A stretch of DNA of 64,000 nt from Lachnospiraceae bacterium Zagget2 (GTDB taxonomy: Bacteria; Bacillota; Clostridia; Lachnospirales; Lachnospiraceae). Below are positions 10,190 to 20,054 of the stretch, one piece after another (the stretch's first letter is position 1; each line of letters begins with the position of its first letter). Made by a program: the position numbers and the translations under genes. The notes under the pieces were generated by a model that did no database searches, had not been told where the DNA came from, and saw only the letters and a list, made by a program, of their open reading frames with translations. The stretch is taken from NCBI GenBank assembly GCA_001941045.1, contig MSHD01000033.1, positions 30,880 through 94,879 on the forward strand. The letters run 5' to 3'.

Positions 10190-11312
10190 ATGGTAGAACT
10201 GGATCAGTTTAAATATACACTGAACAGCTACGCAAAACCGATGACAGAACTGAGGGATTCACTTTGACCTCGCGTCAAAGGAGCTCAGAATCGAGGAACT
10301 GGAAAGAGAGATGGAAGCTCCCGGCTACTGGGACCGGGCAGAACAGTCACAGGAGGGCATGAAAGAGCTGAACCGTCTCAAGTCAGAAAAAGAAAAATTT
10401 GAGAGTCTTCAGAGCCAGTACGAAGACATCGAGACCCTGATCGAGATGGGCTATGAGGAGGACGATGAGTCTCTGATCCCGGAGATACAGGAGAATCTGG
10501 AGCAGTTCACGGAGCAGTTCGAGTCCATGCGGATCAGGACCCTGCTGTCCGGTGAGTATGACGCCTGCAATGCGATCCTGAAGCTGAACGCGGGCGCGGG
10601 CGGCACGGAGAGCTGTGACTGGGCCGGGATGCTGTACCGGATGTACACGCGCTGGGCCGAGCGAAAAGGATTTTCCGTAGAAGTGCTGGACTATCTCGAC
10701 GGCGATGAGGCAGGAATCAAGTCTGTGACCTTCCAGGTGAATGGCGAGAATGCCTACGGCTATCTGAAGTCCGAGAAAGGGGTACACCGGCTGGTGCGTA
10801 TTTCCCCGTTCAATGCACAGGGCAAGCGACAGACGTCCTTCGTGTCACTGGATGTGATGCCGGATATTGAGGGAGAGATTGATGTTGAGATCAATCCGGA
10901 TGATCTGAAGATCGACACCTATCGATCGAGCGGCGCAGGCGGACAGCACATTAATAAGACTTCGTCGGCGATCCGCATCACGCATCTGCCGACAGGCATT
11001 GTGGTGCAGTGTCAGAATGAGCGTTCGCAGTTCCAGAACAAGGACAAGGCGATGCAGATGCTGAAGGCAAAGCTCTATATTCTGGAGCAGCAGAAGCAGG
11101 CGGAGAAGCTTTCGGGTATTCAGGGAGAACTCAGCGATATCGCCTGGGGCAATCAGATCCGCTCTTATGTCATGCAGCCCTACACGCTGGTCAAAGATCA
11201 CCGGACCGGCGAGGAATTCAGCAATGTGAATGCAGTTATGGACGGCAAGATTGACACATTTATCAATGCGTATCTGAAATGGATCAGTTTGAGTCCGGAA
11301 GAACAAAAATAG
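10190..11312 (+). CDS. prfB: Peptide chain release factor 2, programmed +1 frameshift: join(10190..10264,10266..11312)
   Basis: MVELDQFKYTLNSYAKPMTELRDSL then CTT TGA C at 10262-10268 (UGA is codon 26); +1 frame continues DLASKELRIEELEREMEAPGYW...; GGQHINKTSSAIRITH. Confidence 0.95.
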
Positions 11313-11323
11313 GAGGAAGACCG

Positions 11324-12508
11324 ATGATAAAAATTGCAATCATGGGATATGGAACGGTTGGCTCGGGCGTCTATGAGGTTATCACGACGAACCAGGCGGT
11401 TGTCGACAAAAACGTCGGCGAGGAGCTGCGCATCAAGTATGTGCTGGATCTCAGAGAGTTTCCGGGAGATCCGGTTATGGACGTGCTGACGCATGATTTT
11501 GAGGAGATCCTGAACGACGATGAGGTGAAGGTTGTGGCCGAGGTCATGGGAGGCCTGCGTCCCGCCTACGATTTCACGAAGCGGCTGCTCATGGCGGGCA
11601 AGAGCGTCTGCACCTCGAATAAGGAGCTGGTCGCGGAACACGGCGCGGAGCTGATCGAAGTAGCGCGCGCACATGGGGCAAATTATCTCTTTGAGGCGAG
11701 CGTCGGCGGCGGTATTCCGATCATCCGGCCTTTGAATACTTCTCTTACGGCGGATGTGATCCTTGAGATTTCCGGCATTCTGAACGGGACGACGAACTAC
11801 ATGCTGACAAAGATGTCGCAGGAGGGTCTTGATTATGACGACGTGCTGAAGGAAGCGCAGGCGAAGGGTTATGCCGAGCTTCACCCCGAGGCTGACGTGG
11901 AAGGATTTGATGCCTGCCGCAAGATTGCGATCCTGACCTCTCTGGCCAGCGGACAGCAGGTAGATTATAAGGATATTTATACCGAAGGCATTACGAAGGT
12001 GACGGTGGAAGATTTCACCTACGCGAAGAAGATGGGCCGCGCAATCAAGCTGCTCGGTGTCAGCAAAAAGGTCGGCGACACTTACTGCGCGATGGTGAGC
12101 CCGGTCATGATCGACAGTTCGAACCCGCTTTATATGGTGAACGATGTGTTCAACGCGATCTTTGTGAAGGGGAATATGCTTGGCGATTCGATGTTCTATG
12201 GCAGCGGAGCGGGCAAGCTCCCGACTGCGAGCGCGGTGGCGGGCGATATTGTGGATGCGGCGAGAAATCTTGGCGCTGTGACGCCGGTTTCCTGGTCGCA
12301 GGAAAAGCTTGCTCTTGCACCGGTCAGCGAGATGAAGCATCGCTTCTTCCTGCGTGTAAAGGGCGCCGTGTCGGTTCTGGGAATGGAGAAGATTGACGCC
12401 GGGATCGAGGGCGAGGTCGGTATTCTGACGCCGTCTATGACGGAAGCAGAGTATCAGGAGCTGGCGAAGGGCCTGGATGTTATCAGTATGATCCGGGTCG
12501 AGGAATAA
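11324..12508 (+). CDS. hom: Homoserine dehydrogenase
   Basis: MIKIAIMGYGTVGSGVYEVI, ASVGGGIPIIRPLN, ILNGTTNYMLTKM, EGFDACRKIAIL. Confidence 0.95.
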   Translation: MIKIAIMGYGTVGSGVYEVITTNQAVVDKNVGEELRIKYVLDLREFPGDPVMDVLTHDFEEILNDDEVKVVAEVMGGLRPAYDFTKRLLMAGKSVCTSNKELVAEHGAELIEVARAHGANYLFEASVGGGIPIIRPLNTSLTADVILEISGILNGTTNYMLTKMSQEGLDYDDVLKEAQAKGYAELHPEADVEGFDACRKIAILTSLASGQQVDYKDIYTEGITKVTVEDFTYAKKMGRAIKLLGVSKKVGDTYCAMVSPVMIDSSNPLYMVNDVFNAIFVKGNMLGDSMFYGSGAGKLPTASAVAGDIVDAARNLGAVTPVSWSQEKLALAPVSEMKHRFFLRVKGAVSVLGMEKIDAGIEGEVGILTPSMTEAEYQELAKGLDVISMIRVEE

Positions 12509-12520
12509 AGGAGGAGACAC

Positions 12521-13126
12521 ATGGATATTGTATGCCTGGATATGGAAGGCGTGCTGGTGCCGGAGATCTGGATTGCCTTCTCCGAGGCCAGTGGAATACC
12601 GGAGCTGAAGCGGACGACCCGTGACGAGCCGGACTACGACAAGCTGATGAAGTGGCGGCTCGGCATTCTGAAGGAACACGGGCTGGGCCTGAAGGAGATT
12701 CAGGAGACGATTGCAAAGATCGATCCGCTCCCGGGTGCGAAGGAATTTCTGGACGAGCTGCGCACGCTGACACAGGTGATCATCATCAGCGACACCTTCA
12801 CGCAGTTCGCGAAGCCTCTTATGAAGAAGCTCGACTGGCCGACGCTTTTCTGCAACACCCTTGAGGTCGCGCCGGACGGCGAGATCACGGGTTTCCGGAT
12901 GCGCACTGAGCAGTCCAAGCTCTCCACGGTAAAGGCGCTGCAGTCTGTCGGTTTCGAGACGATCGCAGCAGGGGACAGCTATAATGATCTCGGAATGATC
13001 AGGGCGAGCCGTGCGGGTTTCCTGTTCCGCAGTACGGAGCAGATACAGAAGGACAACCCGGATATCCCGGCCTTTGAGACATTTGAAGACTTTCTGGCGG
13101 CCATCAAGGGCGCACTGAGGGAATAA
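12521..13126 (+). CDS. thrH: ThrH-type phosphoserine phosphatase/homoserine phosphotransferase
   Basis: HAD fold: MDIVCLDMEGVLVPEIW, IIISDTFTQFAKPLM, AAGDSYNDLGMI; directly downstream of hom. Confidence 0.9.
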   Translation: MDIVCLDMEGVLVPEIWIAFSEASGIPELKRTTRDEPDYDKLMKWRLGILKEHGLGLKEIQETIAKIDPLPGAKEFLDELRTLTQVIIISDTFTQFAKPLMKKLDWPTLFCNTLEVAPDGEITGFRMRTEQSKLSTVKALQSVGFETIAAGDSYNDLGMIRASRAGFLFRSTEQIQKDNPDIPAFETFEDFLAAIKGALRE

Positions 13127-13131
13127 GGAGG

Positions 13132-13162
13132 AAGGCGCTGTAGACTTGCAGCGCCTTATTTT
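13132..13162 (+). terminator. Terminator after thrH
   Basis: AAGGCGCTG ... CAGCGCCTT ATTTT. Confidence 0.7.
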
Positions 13163-13180
13163 CTGCCAAAGGGGGATGCT

Positions 13181-16100
13181 ATGTCGCTGCATCTGATCCT
13201 CGGCAACGCCGGGGCGGGGAAATCCCATTATCTGTTTGAAAAAATTATAAAAGAATCGATTGCGCGGCCCGACAGGCAGTATCTGATTCTCGTGCCGGAG
13301 CAGTTTACGATGCAGACCCAGAAGGATCTCGTCATGATGCATCCCAATCATGGGATCATGAATATCGACGTGCTCAGCTTCGAGCGGCTGGCGCATCGTG
13401 TTTTTGAGGAAGTGGGCGGCGAGCACCGGCGGATTCTCGAGGACAGCGGAAAAAATCTGATTTTGCGCCGGCTGGCAGAGGAGAAGAGCGGCGAACTGCA
13501 TTTCCTCAGTGGAAATTTAAAAAAGCTGGGCTTTATTTCAGAGGTGAAGTCGCTGCTGTCCGAATTTGTCCAGTATCGGATCGGGCCGGAAGAGCTTGAC
13601 GGCATAATCGCCCAGAATCAGGACAATCCGCAGCTCTGCTTTAAGCTCGCAGACATGAAGGTGATCTGCGAAGCTTTCCAGGCTTACCTCAGGGACGCCT
13701 ATCTGACGGCAGAGCAGCTTCTTGAGGCGCTTGCGCAGGTCATCGACAGGTCCGCCTCGGTGAGGGGCAGTGTGATTGCGCTCGATGGCTACAATGGTTT
13801 CACGCCGATTCAGATGGAGCTGATCGGGCGTCTGCTGGAGCTCTCGGAAGATGTGTATGCGACCTTCACAATTGACAGCCATGAGGATGCTTTCGCGCCG
13901 GAGGCGGAGCACGCGCTGTTTTATAAGGTGAAAAAGACAATCCATGACATTGGTGAGACGGCGAAAAAGGCGCATGTTCGCGTGGAGGAGCCTGTCCTGC
14001 TCGGACGGGAACAGGTGTGGCGATATCAGGACGCGCCAGCGCTTGGCTTTCTGGAATCCCATATTTTCCGGCATGAGAATCGTTATTATGCGGAGCAGAC
14101 CGATGAGATCACACTCTTTGCGGCGCGCTCCCCGCAGGAAGAGACGGAGCATATCGGCCTGGAAATTCTGAAACTGGTGCGTGACAGGGGATATCGCTAT
14201 CGTGACATTGCGATTGTCACGGGAGATCTGGAGACATACGGCACGCTTTTTACGAGGATTTTTGCCACGCTGGATATTCCGGGCTTCATCGATCAGAAGC
14301 GGGATGTCCTGAAGAATCCCTTTGTGGAGGCTCTGCGCGCGCTGCTGGGCGCGCTGCGGGAGGATTTTTCCTACGAGGCGATGTTTCGCTTCCTGCGCAG
14401 CGGAATGGCGCCGGTCGTAGCTTCGGAAGTCGATCTGCTGGAGAACTATGTACTGGCGCGTGGAATCAGAGGTCTGTCCGGCTGGACGAAGAACTGGCGC
14501 TACCCGCTGAAAAACATGTCGGAGGAGGAGCTTGCAGCACTGAATACGCTGCGTGAAAAGGCGGTGGAAGGGCTGGCTTTGCTCTCGGAGCAGATGAAAA
14601 AGAAAGGGGCCGACGCGGAGACGATGACATGGGCGCTGTACTCTTATCTGCTCGGGCTTGGGGTTCAGCAGCGTCTGAAAGAGTATGAAAATCGTTTTGA
14701 GGCGGAGGGAGAGCATGACCTTGCCCGTGAATATGCACAGATCTATGGCATGGTCATGGGTTTGTTTGATAAGTTCGTGATGCTGCTTGGCGATTGCCAG
14801 GTGACGTTGGATGAATATGCGGAGCTTCTTGACGCCGGACTTGCTGAGATGAAGCTTGGCCTTATCCCGGCGGGGACAGATCAGGTCGTTGTCGGAGATA
14901 TGGAACGGAGCCGTCTTAAGGGCGTGAAGGTTCTCTTTTTTGCAGGAGTGAATGAGGGCAGTGTGCCGCGAAAGAAGGGGGATGGAGGCCTGCTCTCTCA
15001 GATGGACCGGGAGCGACTTTGCGAGCAGGGCGTGGAACTTGCGCCAACGGCGCGGCAGGAGACCTGCATTCAGAAGTTTTATATGTATCTCACGCTCACG
15101 AAGCCGTCCCGGCAGCTCTGCCTTTCCTGGAGCCTTGCGGATGCGGATGGAAACGCGCTTCGCCCCTCGTACCTGATTGCATCGGTGCAGGAATTATTTC
15201 CGGAAGTTCCCGTGCGTACGGAGGCGGATCAGAGTCTTATCGGACAGCTGGCTGCTCCGGAGGGTTCGCTGCGTCTGCTTGCGGAGGCGCTGCATGCGGA
15301 AAAAAAGAGAGAGGCCACGGCCGGGCAGCGGGCACTGGTCGGCTGGTTTGCCGGGCAGGAAGCATGGAGAAAGAAACTCGATGAGCTTCTGGACGCGGTC
15401 TTTTATACGCGCAGGGAAGAACCGATAGGACGGGCCACGGCAAAGGTACTCTATGGCAGGCTGCTGGGCGGCAGTGTGACGCGTCTGGAACGTTTTGCAG
15501 CCTGCGCTTACGCACATTTCCTGCAGTATGGTCTGCGTCTTGCGGAACGTGAGATCTGCGGACTGAAGGCAGTGGACATGGGAAATGTGTTCCATGACGC
15601 GCTGAAATATTTTTCAGAAGCGGTGGAGGCGGGCGGATATGGCTGGTTCCATGTGCCGGATGAGAAGCGGGAAGAATGGATGGCGCAGGCGCTCGGCAAA
15701 GCGGTTCAGGAATATACGGAAAAAACGCTTCTTGCAGATGAGCGCGATGCGTATACGCTGCGGAGGATGGAGCGCGTCGCGCAGCGCACAGCCTGGGCGG
15801 TGCTGGAACAGCTGAAACGTGGGGAATTCCTGCCGGAGGAGACGGAGGTCTCGTTCCGAAATCTGGAGCAGCTGCCGAGTGTATCCGTACTGCTCTCTGA
15901 GAATGCGCGAATGCGCCTGCAGGGCAGGATCGACCGGCTTGATGTCTGCCGGCGGGACGGAGAGGTGTTCGTGCGCGTGATCGATTACAAGAGCGGAGGG
16001 ACGCGCTTTGATCTGACGAGCGTTTACTATGGGCTGCAGCTGCAGCTTGCGGTCTATCTGAACGCCGCGATGGAGCTGGAAAGCAGGAGCGGCGGAAAGG

Positions 16101-16576
16101 TGCGCCCTGCCGGAATGTTCTATTATCACATTGAGGATCCGCTGCTTGACTATCTGGATGAGGAAGATCCGGCCAGACGACTTCTGAAGGAGCTTGCGTG
16201 GAATGGGATTGTGAACAGTGATCAGAATGTTGTGCTTCTTCAGGACCGCGGGGTTCAGACAGGTTCGGATGTTCTGCCGGTGAAATTTAAGAAAGACGGC
16301 GGCTATACTGCTGCCTCGAGCGTTGCGGACGAGGAACAGCTGCTCGCCCTGTCACGCCATGTAAGCGGAAAGCTGAAGGATTATGGGGAGCGGATCCTGC
16401 GCGGTGAGGTGAGCCTTGCGCCGTATGAGCTGCGGCAGGAAAGCGCCTGCCAGTTTTGCGATTATCACAGCATATGCGGTTTTGACCAGCGGCTGCCCGG
16501 TCTGAAGAAGCGCAGGCTTGAACCTCTTGAGCCGGATGAAATATGGAAGAAGATCCGCGCGGAGGAGAAGTCCTGA
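13181..16576 (+). CDS. addB: ATP-dependent helicase/deoxyribonuclease subunit B
   Basis: 1131 aa; MSLHLILGNAGAGKSHYLFEKI, C-terminal RecB-like nuclease VIDYKSGGTRFDL and Cys cluster ESACQFCDYHSICGFD. Confidence 0.93.
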   Translation: MSLHLILGNAGAGKSHYLFEKIIKESIARPDRQYLILVPEQFTMQTQKDLVMMHPNHGIMNIDVLSFERLAHRVFEEVGGEHRRILEDSGKNLILRRLAEEKSGELHFLSGNLKKLGFISEVKSLLSEFVQYRIGPEELDGIIAQNQDNPQLCFKLADMKVICEAFQAYLRDAYLTAEQLLEALAQVIDRSASVRGSVIALDGYNGFTPIQMELIGRLLELSEDVYATFTIDSHEDAFAPEAEHALFYKVKKTIHDIGETAKKAHVRVEEPVLLGREQVWRYQDAPALGFLESHIFRHENRYYAEQTDEITLFAARSPQEETEHIGLEILKLVRDRGYRYRDIAIVTGDLETYGTLFTRIFATLDIPGFIDQKRDVLKNPFVEALRALLGALREDFSYEAMFRFLRSGMAPVVASEVDLLENYVLARGIRGLSGWTKNWRYPLKNMSEEELAALNTLREKAVEGLALLSEQMKKKGADAETMTWALYSYLLGLGVQQRLKEYENRFEAEGEHDLAREYAQIYGMVMGLFDKFVMLLGDCQVTLDEYAELLDAGLAEMKLGLIPAGTDQVVVGDMERSRLKGVKVLFFAGVNEGSVPRKKGDGGLLSQMDRERLCEQGVELAPTARQETCIQKFYMYLTLTKPSRQLCLSWSLADADGNALRPSYLIASVQELFPEVPVRTEADQSLIGQLAAPEGSLRLLAEALHAEKKREATAGQRALVGWFAGQEAWRKKLDELLDAVFYTRREEPIGRATAKVLYGRLLGGSVTRLERFAACAYAHFLQYGLRLAEREICGLKAVDMGNVFHDALKYFSEAVEAGGYGWFHVPDEKREEWMAQALGKAVQEYTEKTLLADERDAYTLRRMERVAQRTAWAVLEQLKRGEFLPEETEVSFRNLEQLPSVSVLLSENARMRLQGRIDRLDVCRRDGEVFVRVIDYKSGGTRFDLTSVYYGLQLQLAVYLNAAMELESRSGGKVRPAGMFYYHIEDPLLDYLDEEDPARRLLKELAWNGIVNSDQNVVLLQDRGVQTGSDVLPVKFKKDGGYTAASSVADEEQLLALSRHVSGKLKDYGERILRGEVSLAPYELRQESACQFCDYHSICGFDQRLPGLKKRRLEPLEPDEIWKKIRAEEKS

Positions 16577-16640
16577 GCTCGACGCGAAGTTAGCTGCTTT
16601 CTTAAGCTGCCGTTTCCGGCAGCTTTTTTTCAAAAAAGAA

Positions 16641-16669
16641 AAACCAAATGGGAATTCGATACGTCTGAC
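16641..16669 (+). promoter_or_regulatory. ECF-like island promoter P1: AAACC-N16-CGTCTGAC
   Basis: AAACC 16641-16645; CGTC at 16662; upstream of CDS 16702. Confidence 0.75.
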
Positions 16670-16701
16670 TAATATAAACAAGAAAAGGAGATGTATTTGG
16701 A

Positions 16702-17592
16702 ATGAAAAAAAGACTGGTAGTATTGTTATTGGCATGTGTGACTGTGCTTGCGGCAATGGGGTGCGGAAGTTCTACAAAGACAGAGGATGCGGGCGTCTAT
16801 GAGACGGAGACGATGGATTCCGATTACGATGCGGCGGAGCCGGACGAAGCTGTAGCGAATGAAGTCGCGGCGGATGAGGCTGCGTCTGAGGAAGAACAGC
16901 CGGATTTCAGTTCTTATGAAGAGCTGTTCGCGTCTTTGACTCAGACAGGTGAGGATAAAAACCGCGAGTACATGTGGAAACTGCTGGCGACTGAGGAATA
17001 CTGTGAATTTGCTGCAGCTGTGAAGAGTTCTGGGGAACCTTACATCTACTATCTGGATAATGGAAAGGGTTTGGGTTTCTATCCGGGGACGACGGAGCAG
17101 TATGGAGATTGTCTGTTGTATTATGGAGATTATGTGGACGGGAAAAGACAGGGAGAAGGGATCTGGGTCGGCGCCTGTGACAGTAATAATCACGCCTGTT
17201 ATTATTGCGAAGGAGAATGGGCGAACGATATGCCGAACGGGCAGCAGTATGAGCAGAGAGACCACGCGCGAAACCTTGATATGAAGTATGAGTTTGAGTA
17301 CAGCCATATCAATGGTTCGATTGTATATGAAGGAACGGTCAAAGACGGGCTGTGGGATGGCGAGGTAATCTATACGAAGCTTCAGGACAGCGGAGATCAT
17401 TACGACTGTACCATATCCTTTACGGAGGGGAAATGGAACATTGTGGAGGAAATCTATAATGAGGAAAATGAAATCAGCAGCTACGATGTCACATGCGGCA
17501 AAGGAGTTCTGAAAAATAGCATGGGAGTCCATATAAAGGAATCTCAGCTGAATGATCTGAACGGAATAGAGGGTTTCTGCCCTGCCGTGTAA
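16702..17592 (+). CDS. Lipoprotein with MORN-like repeats
   Basis: Lipobox LAAMGC; YYGDYVDGKRQGEGIW, YEGTVKDGLWDGEV. Confidence 0.7.
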   Translation: MKKRLVVLLLACVTVLAAMGCGSSTKTEDAGVYETETMDSDYDAAEPDEAVANEVAADEAASEEEQPDFSSYEELFASLTQTGEDKNREYMWKLLATEEYCEFAAAVKSSGEPYIYYLDNGKGLGFYPGTTEQYGDCLLYYGDYVDGKRQGEGIWVGACDSNNHACYYCEGEWANDMPNGQQYEQRDHARNLDMKYEFEYSHINGSIVYEGTVKDGLWDGEVIYTKLQDSGDHYDCTISFTEGKWNIVEEIYNEENEISSYDVTCGKGVLKNSMGVHIKESQLNDLNGIEGFCPAV

Positions 17593-17697
17593 TTTCCAGA
17601 CAGGTACGCAGGCCGGAGCGATCCACTTCTTGAAGCTGATCGAAAATGAGCTTGTCTTCAACGAAGAAATAGAAAATCAGGAGGGTATGGAACAGTT

Positions 17698-18717
17698 ATG
17701 AAACGTGATTATTGTGGAAGGAAATCAGGAAACGGAAGAAGGACTCTGTTGATCAAAGTGGCCGCGGCAGCGGCTGTGGTACTGGTGCTCGGAGGGTTTG
17801 TCACAGTGCTCGGAAGCCGGAACAGTACGGGTGTGGAAAAGACGGCGGAGCAGACGGAGGGCATTACGGCGGCTGAGGCGACAGCCGAAGAAACTGTGGA
17901 AGAAGTTACTGAAGGGCCGGTGAAGGAGCCCTGGGAAGATTATGAGGAGGATATTCAGGAGATTATTCGTTGCTGTGAGGCCGGAGAATATGATGAGGCG
18001 CGGGATGTTCTGCGCGGAATCCGCGTTTATGAATGGCTGGAGGAGCAGGACGGACCGATCATCATCGAGGCTGAGAATGGAAAAGTTCTGGGATTTTACC
18101 AGCTGGAAAATGGCGACAAAATAAAATATATGGTCTACTATGGAGATTACGCTGACGGAGAAAGGCAGGGCGAGGGAGCCTGGTTTTCTCAGGGTAATAC
18201 CTATACCGGATTCGGAGAGTGGGAGTCCGGTGTGCCAAACGGAGCGTGGGAGGCGGCTACGAGCTATGCAATCCAAACCTATGGCTCAGTTGATGTCGGT
18301 CCGGTACATATGAGTGGTACGGTGCATGACGGTCTGTGGGACGGAGAAGTCACGATCCGCATTGAAAAACGCTTCGACAGTGCTTATAACGAGGACGATA
18401 CGTTCGCGGGCTCTTTTACGGATGGGAAATGGGATGTGATTTATGTGATGGAGGCGGATGACAAGGCCGAACTCAGTTTTTCCTACAGAGGGATGGGCGA
18501 GGGAACGTATGAGGGAATGACGGAGTATGTCGTGGCGGAGGATCCGTACAGCCCGAATATTTCAGGATCCCTCAAAACTACCTATACGGTCCTGGATCCG
18601 GAAGAGTGCTGCAGCGTCGTTGGATTTGGAGCGGAAGAGTGGCTGCCGTATCCGATTGTGCGCGATGTACCGGTGGAGGGAGGAGCAGGCCTGGAAGATG
18701 CTGTAATCATCGGCTAG
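17698..18717 (+). CDS. Membrane-anchored MORN-like protein, paralogue of upstream gene
   Basis: N-terminal TM; VYYGDYADGERQGEGAWF, MSGTVHDGLWDGEV. Confidence 0.7.
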   Translation: MKRDYCGRKSGNGRRTLLIKVAAAAAVVLVLGGFVTVLGSRNSTGVEKTAEQTEGITAAEATAEETVEEVTEGPVKEPWEDYEEDIQEIIRCCEAGEYDEARDVLRGIRVYEWLEEQDGPIIIEAENGKVLGFYQLENGDKIKYMVYYGDYADGERQGEGAWFSQGNTYTGFGEWESGVPNGAWEAATSYAIQTYGSVDVGPVHMSGTVHDGLWDGEVTIRIEKRFDSAYNEDDTFAGSFTDGKWDVIYVMEADDKAELSFSYRGMGEGTYEGMTEYVVAEDPYSPNISGSLKTTYTVLDPEECCSVVGFGAEEWLPYPIVRDVPVEGGAGLEDAVIIG

Positions 18718-18766
18718 GATATCAGGCCTAAAGCTGCCGTTTCCGGAAGCTTTTTTCAAAAAAGAA

Positions 18767-18795
18767 AAACCAAAAGACGTTTTTCCCCGTCTTAT
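18767..18795 (+). promoter_or_regulatory. ECF-like island promoter P2: AAACC-N16-CGTCTTAT
   Basis: AAACC 18767-18771; CGTC 18788-18791. Confidence 0.8.
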
Positions 18796-18813
18796 TGATG
18801 AGAGGAGGGGAAT

Positions 18814-19167
18814 ATGGAAGGAGAGTACAGTAGACGTCTGGCAATGGCATACGCGGTCTTATCGGTGTGCCACATGTATGTTCCAAGCATTTGCTGCGAG
18901 AGCTACAAAGTGGAAAAAACCCTGGAGAAATATTATAATGAACTGTCGGATGACGAAGGAGATGAAATGAGCTGGCATGTGATCCAGGCTCTGACCCGCT
19001 GCGGACGCCATTATATCTATTCGCTGAATGAGCTGGATCTGACCCTGCACGTCCGGCGTTTGCAGGAGAAGCTGATCATTATCATCGAGTCGGACGAGAC
19101 GCCGTATCTGATCGCGCAGATCAGCGAGAAGAGCTCCGTGAGCTTTGAGCCGTCTCGAAACGCGTGA
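18814..19167 (+). CDS. Small hypothetical protein (117 aa)
   Basis: ORF with RBS-like GAGGAGGGG upstream and promoter P2. Confidence 0.55.
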   Translation: MEGEYSRRLAMAYAVLSVCHMYVPSICCESYKVEKTLEKYYNELSDDEGDEMSWHVIQALTRCGRHYIYSLNELDLTLHVRRLQEKLIIIIESDETPYLIAQISEKSSVSFEPSRNA

Positions 19168-19256
19168 AAAAATGCGGACAAAAACAGATTCTTGCGGACA
19201 GAATAACTGCATGATAAAATAGCCGACAGGAACGGCATATTTTTGGGAGGGAAAAA

Positions 19257-20024
19257 ATGTTATACTATTATTCCGACATCGGGCCAAAGCGGAGTCAGAA
19301 TCAGGATAATTTTTATGTGGACGGGGTAATTAATGAAAGGCAGCTGCCGTCCACGGAGGGAGAGATAAAGGGAAAGCCTGGCACGCAGGAGCCGAAGCTC
19401 TACGCCATCTTTGACGGGATGGGCGGGGAAACCGCCGGAGAAAAAGCTTCCTTGTGCGCCGCGCTGCTGGCGGAACGGATCTGCGGGGAGCTGCGACCTG
19501 CATTTACGAAGAGCGAGCTCCGGGGCAGCCTGGCGGCTTATTATCAGGCCTTTCTCAAGGCGGTGGAGGACTTCGCGGACGGCTACTTCGAGGTGTGCGG
19601 TACGACCTGCGCCGCAGCGTTGATTGATCAGAATCGCATGATTCCCTTCTGGATGGGGGACAGCCGCGTGTACCTGCTTCGGGACGGGGAACTGCGCCTG
19701 CTCACAAAGGATCACTCCATGGCGCAGACCAAGATCGACTGCGGCCTGCTGACGGAGGAGGAAGCGCGCCGTTCACGGAGCTGGCATGTCCTTCTGAGTT
19801 ATATGGGGGACGAGGATGCGGAGTTTTCCATCGGGGAGGAGACAGAGCTACGGCCGGGTGATCGCATTTTCCTGTGCTCGGATGGAATCACGGACGCATG
19901 TAGGGATGAGGAGCTGCGGGAACTGCTCGGGGGAAGTGTCGATGACGCGCTGTGCGTGCTGAAGCAGATCGCCGAGATGAGGGCGGACGACAACAGCACG
20001 TTCATACTGCTGGATATAGAATAA
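19257..20024 (+). CDS. PP2C-family Ser/Thr phosphatase
   Basis: SDIGPKRSQNQDNFYVD, AIFDGMGGETAGEKAS, FWMGDSRVYLLRDGEL, FLCSDGITDACRDEEL, DDNSTFILL. Confidence 0.92.
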   Translation: MLYYYSDIGPKRSQNQDNFYVDGVINERQLPSTEGEIKGKPGTQEPKLYAIFDGMGGETAGEKASLCAALLAERICGELRPAFTKSELRGSLAAYYQAFLKAVEDFADGYFEVCGTTCAAALIDQNRMIPFWMGDSRVYLLRDGELRLLTKDHSMAQTKIDCGLLTEEEARRSRSWHVLLSYMGDEDAEFSIGEETELRPGDRIFLCSDGITDACRDEELRELLGGSVDDALCVLKQIAEMRADDNSTFILLDIE

Positions 20025-20054
20025 AAAACAAAAAGAGCAGGAGAGGAAGGGGAC

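Noticed and set aside
7655-13501. Very long minus-strand ORFs (758 aa opposite pnp at 7655-9931, 767 aa opposite hom/thrH at 11198-13501)
   Set aside because: Arg/His/Leu-rich translations antisense to clear conserved genes; typical codon-bias shadow ORFs in GC-rich DNA.
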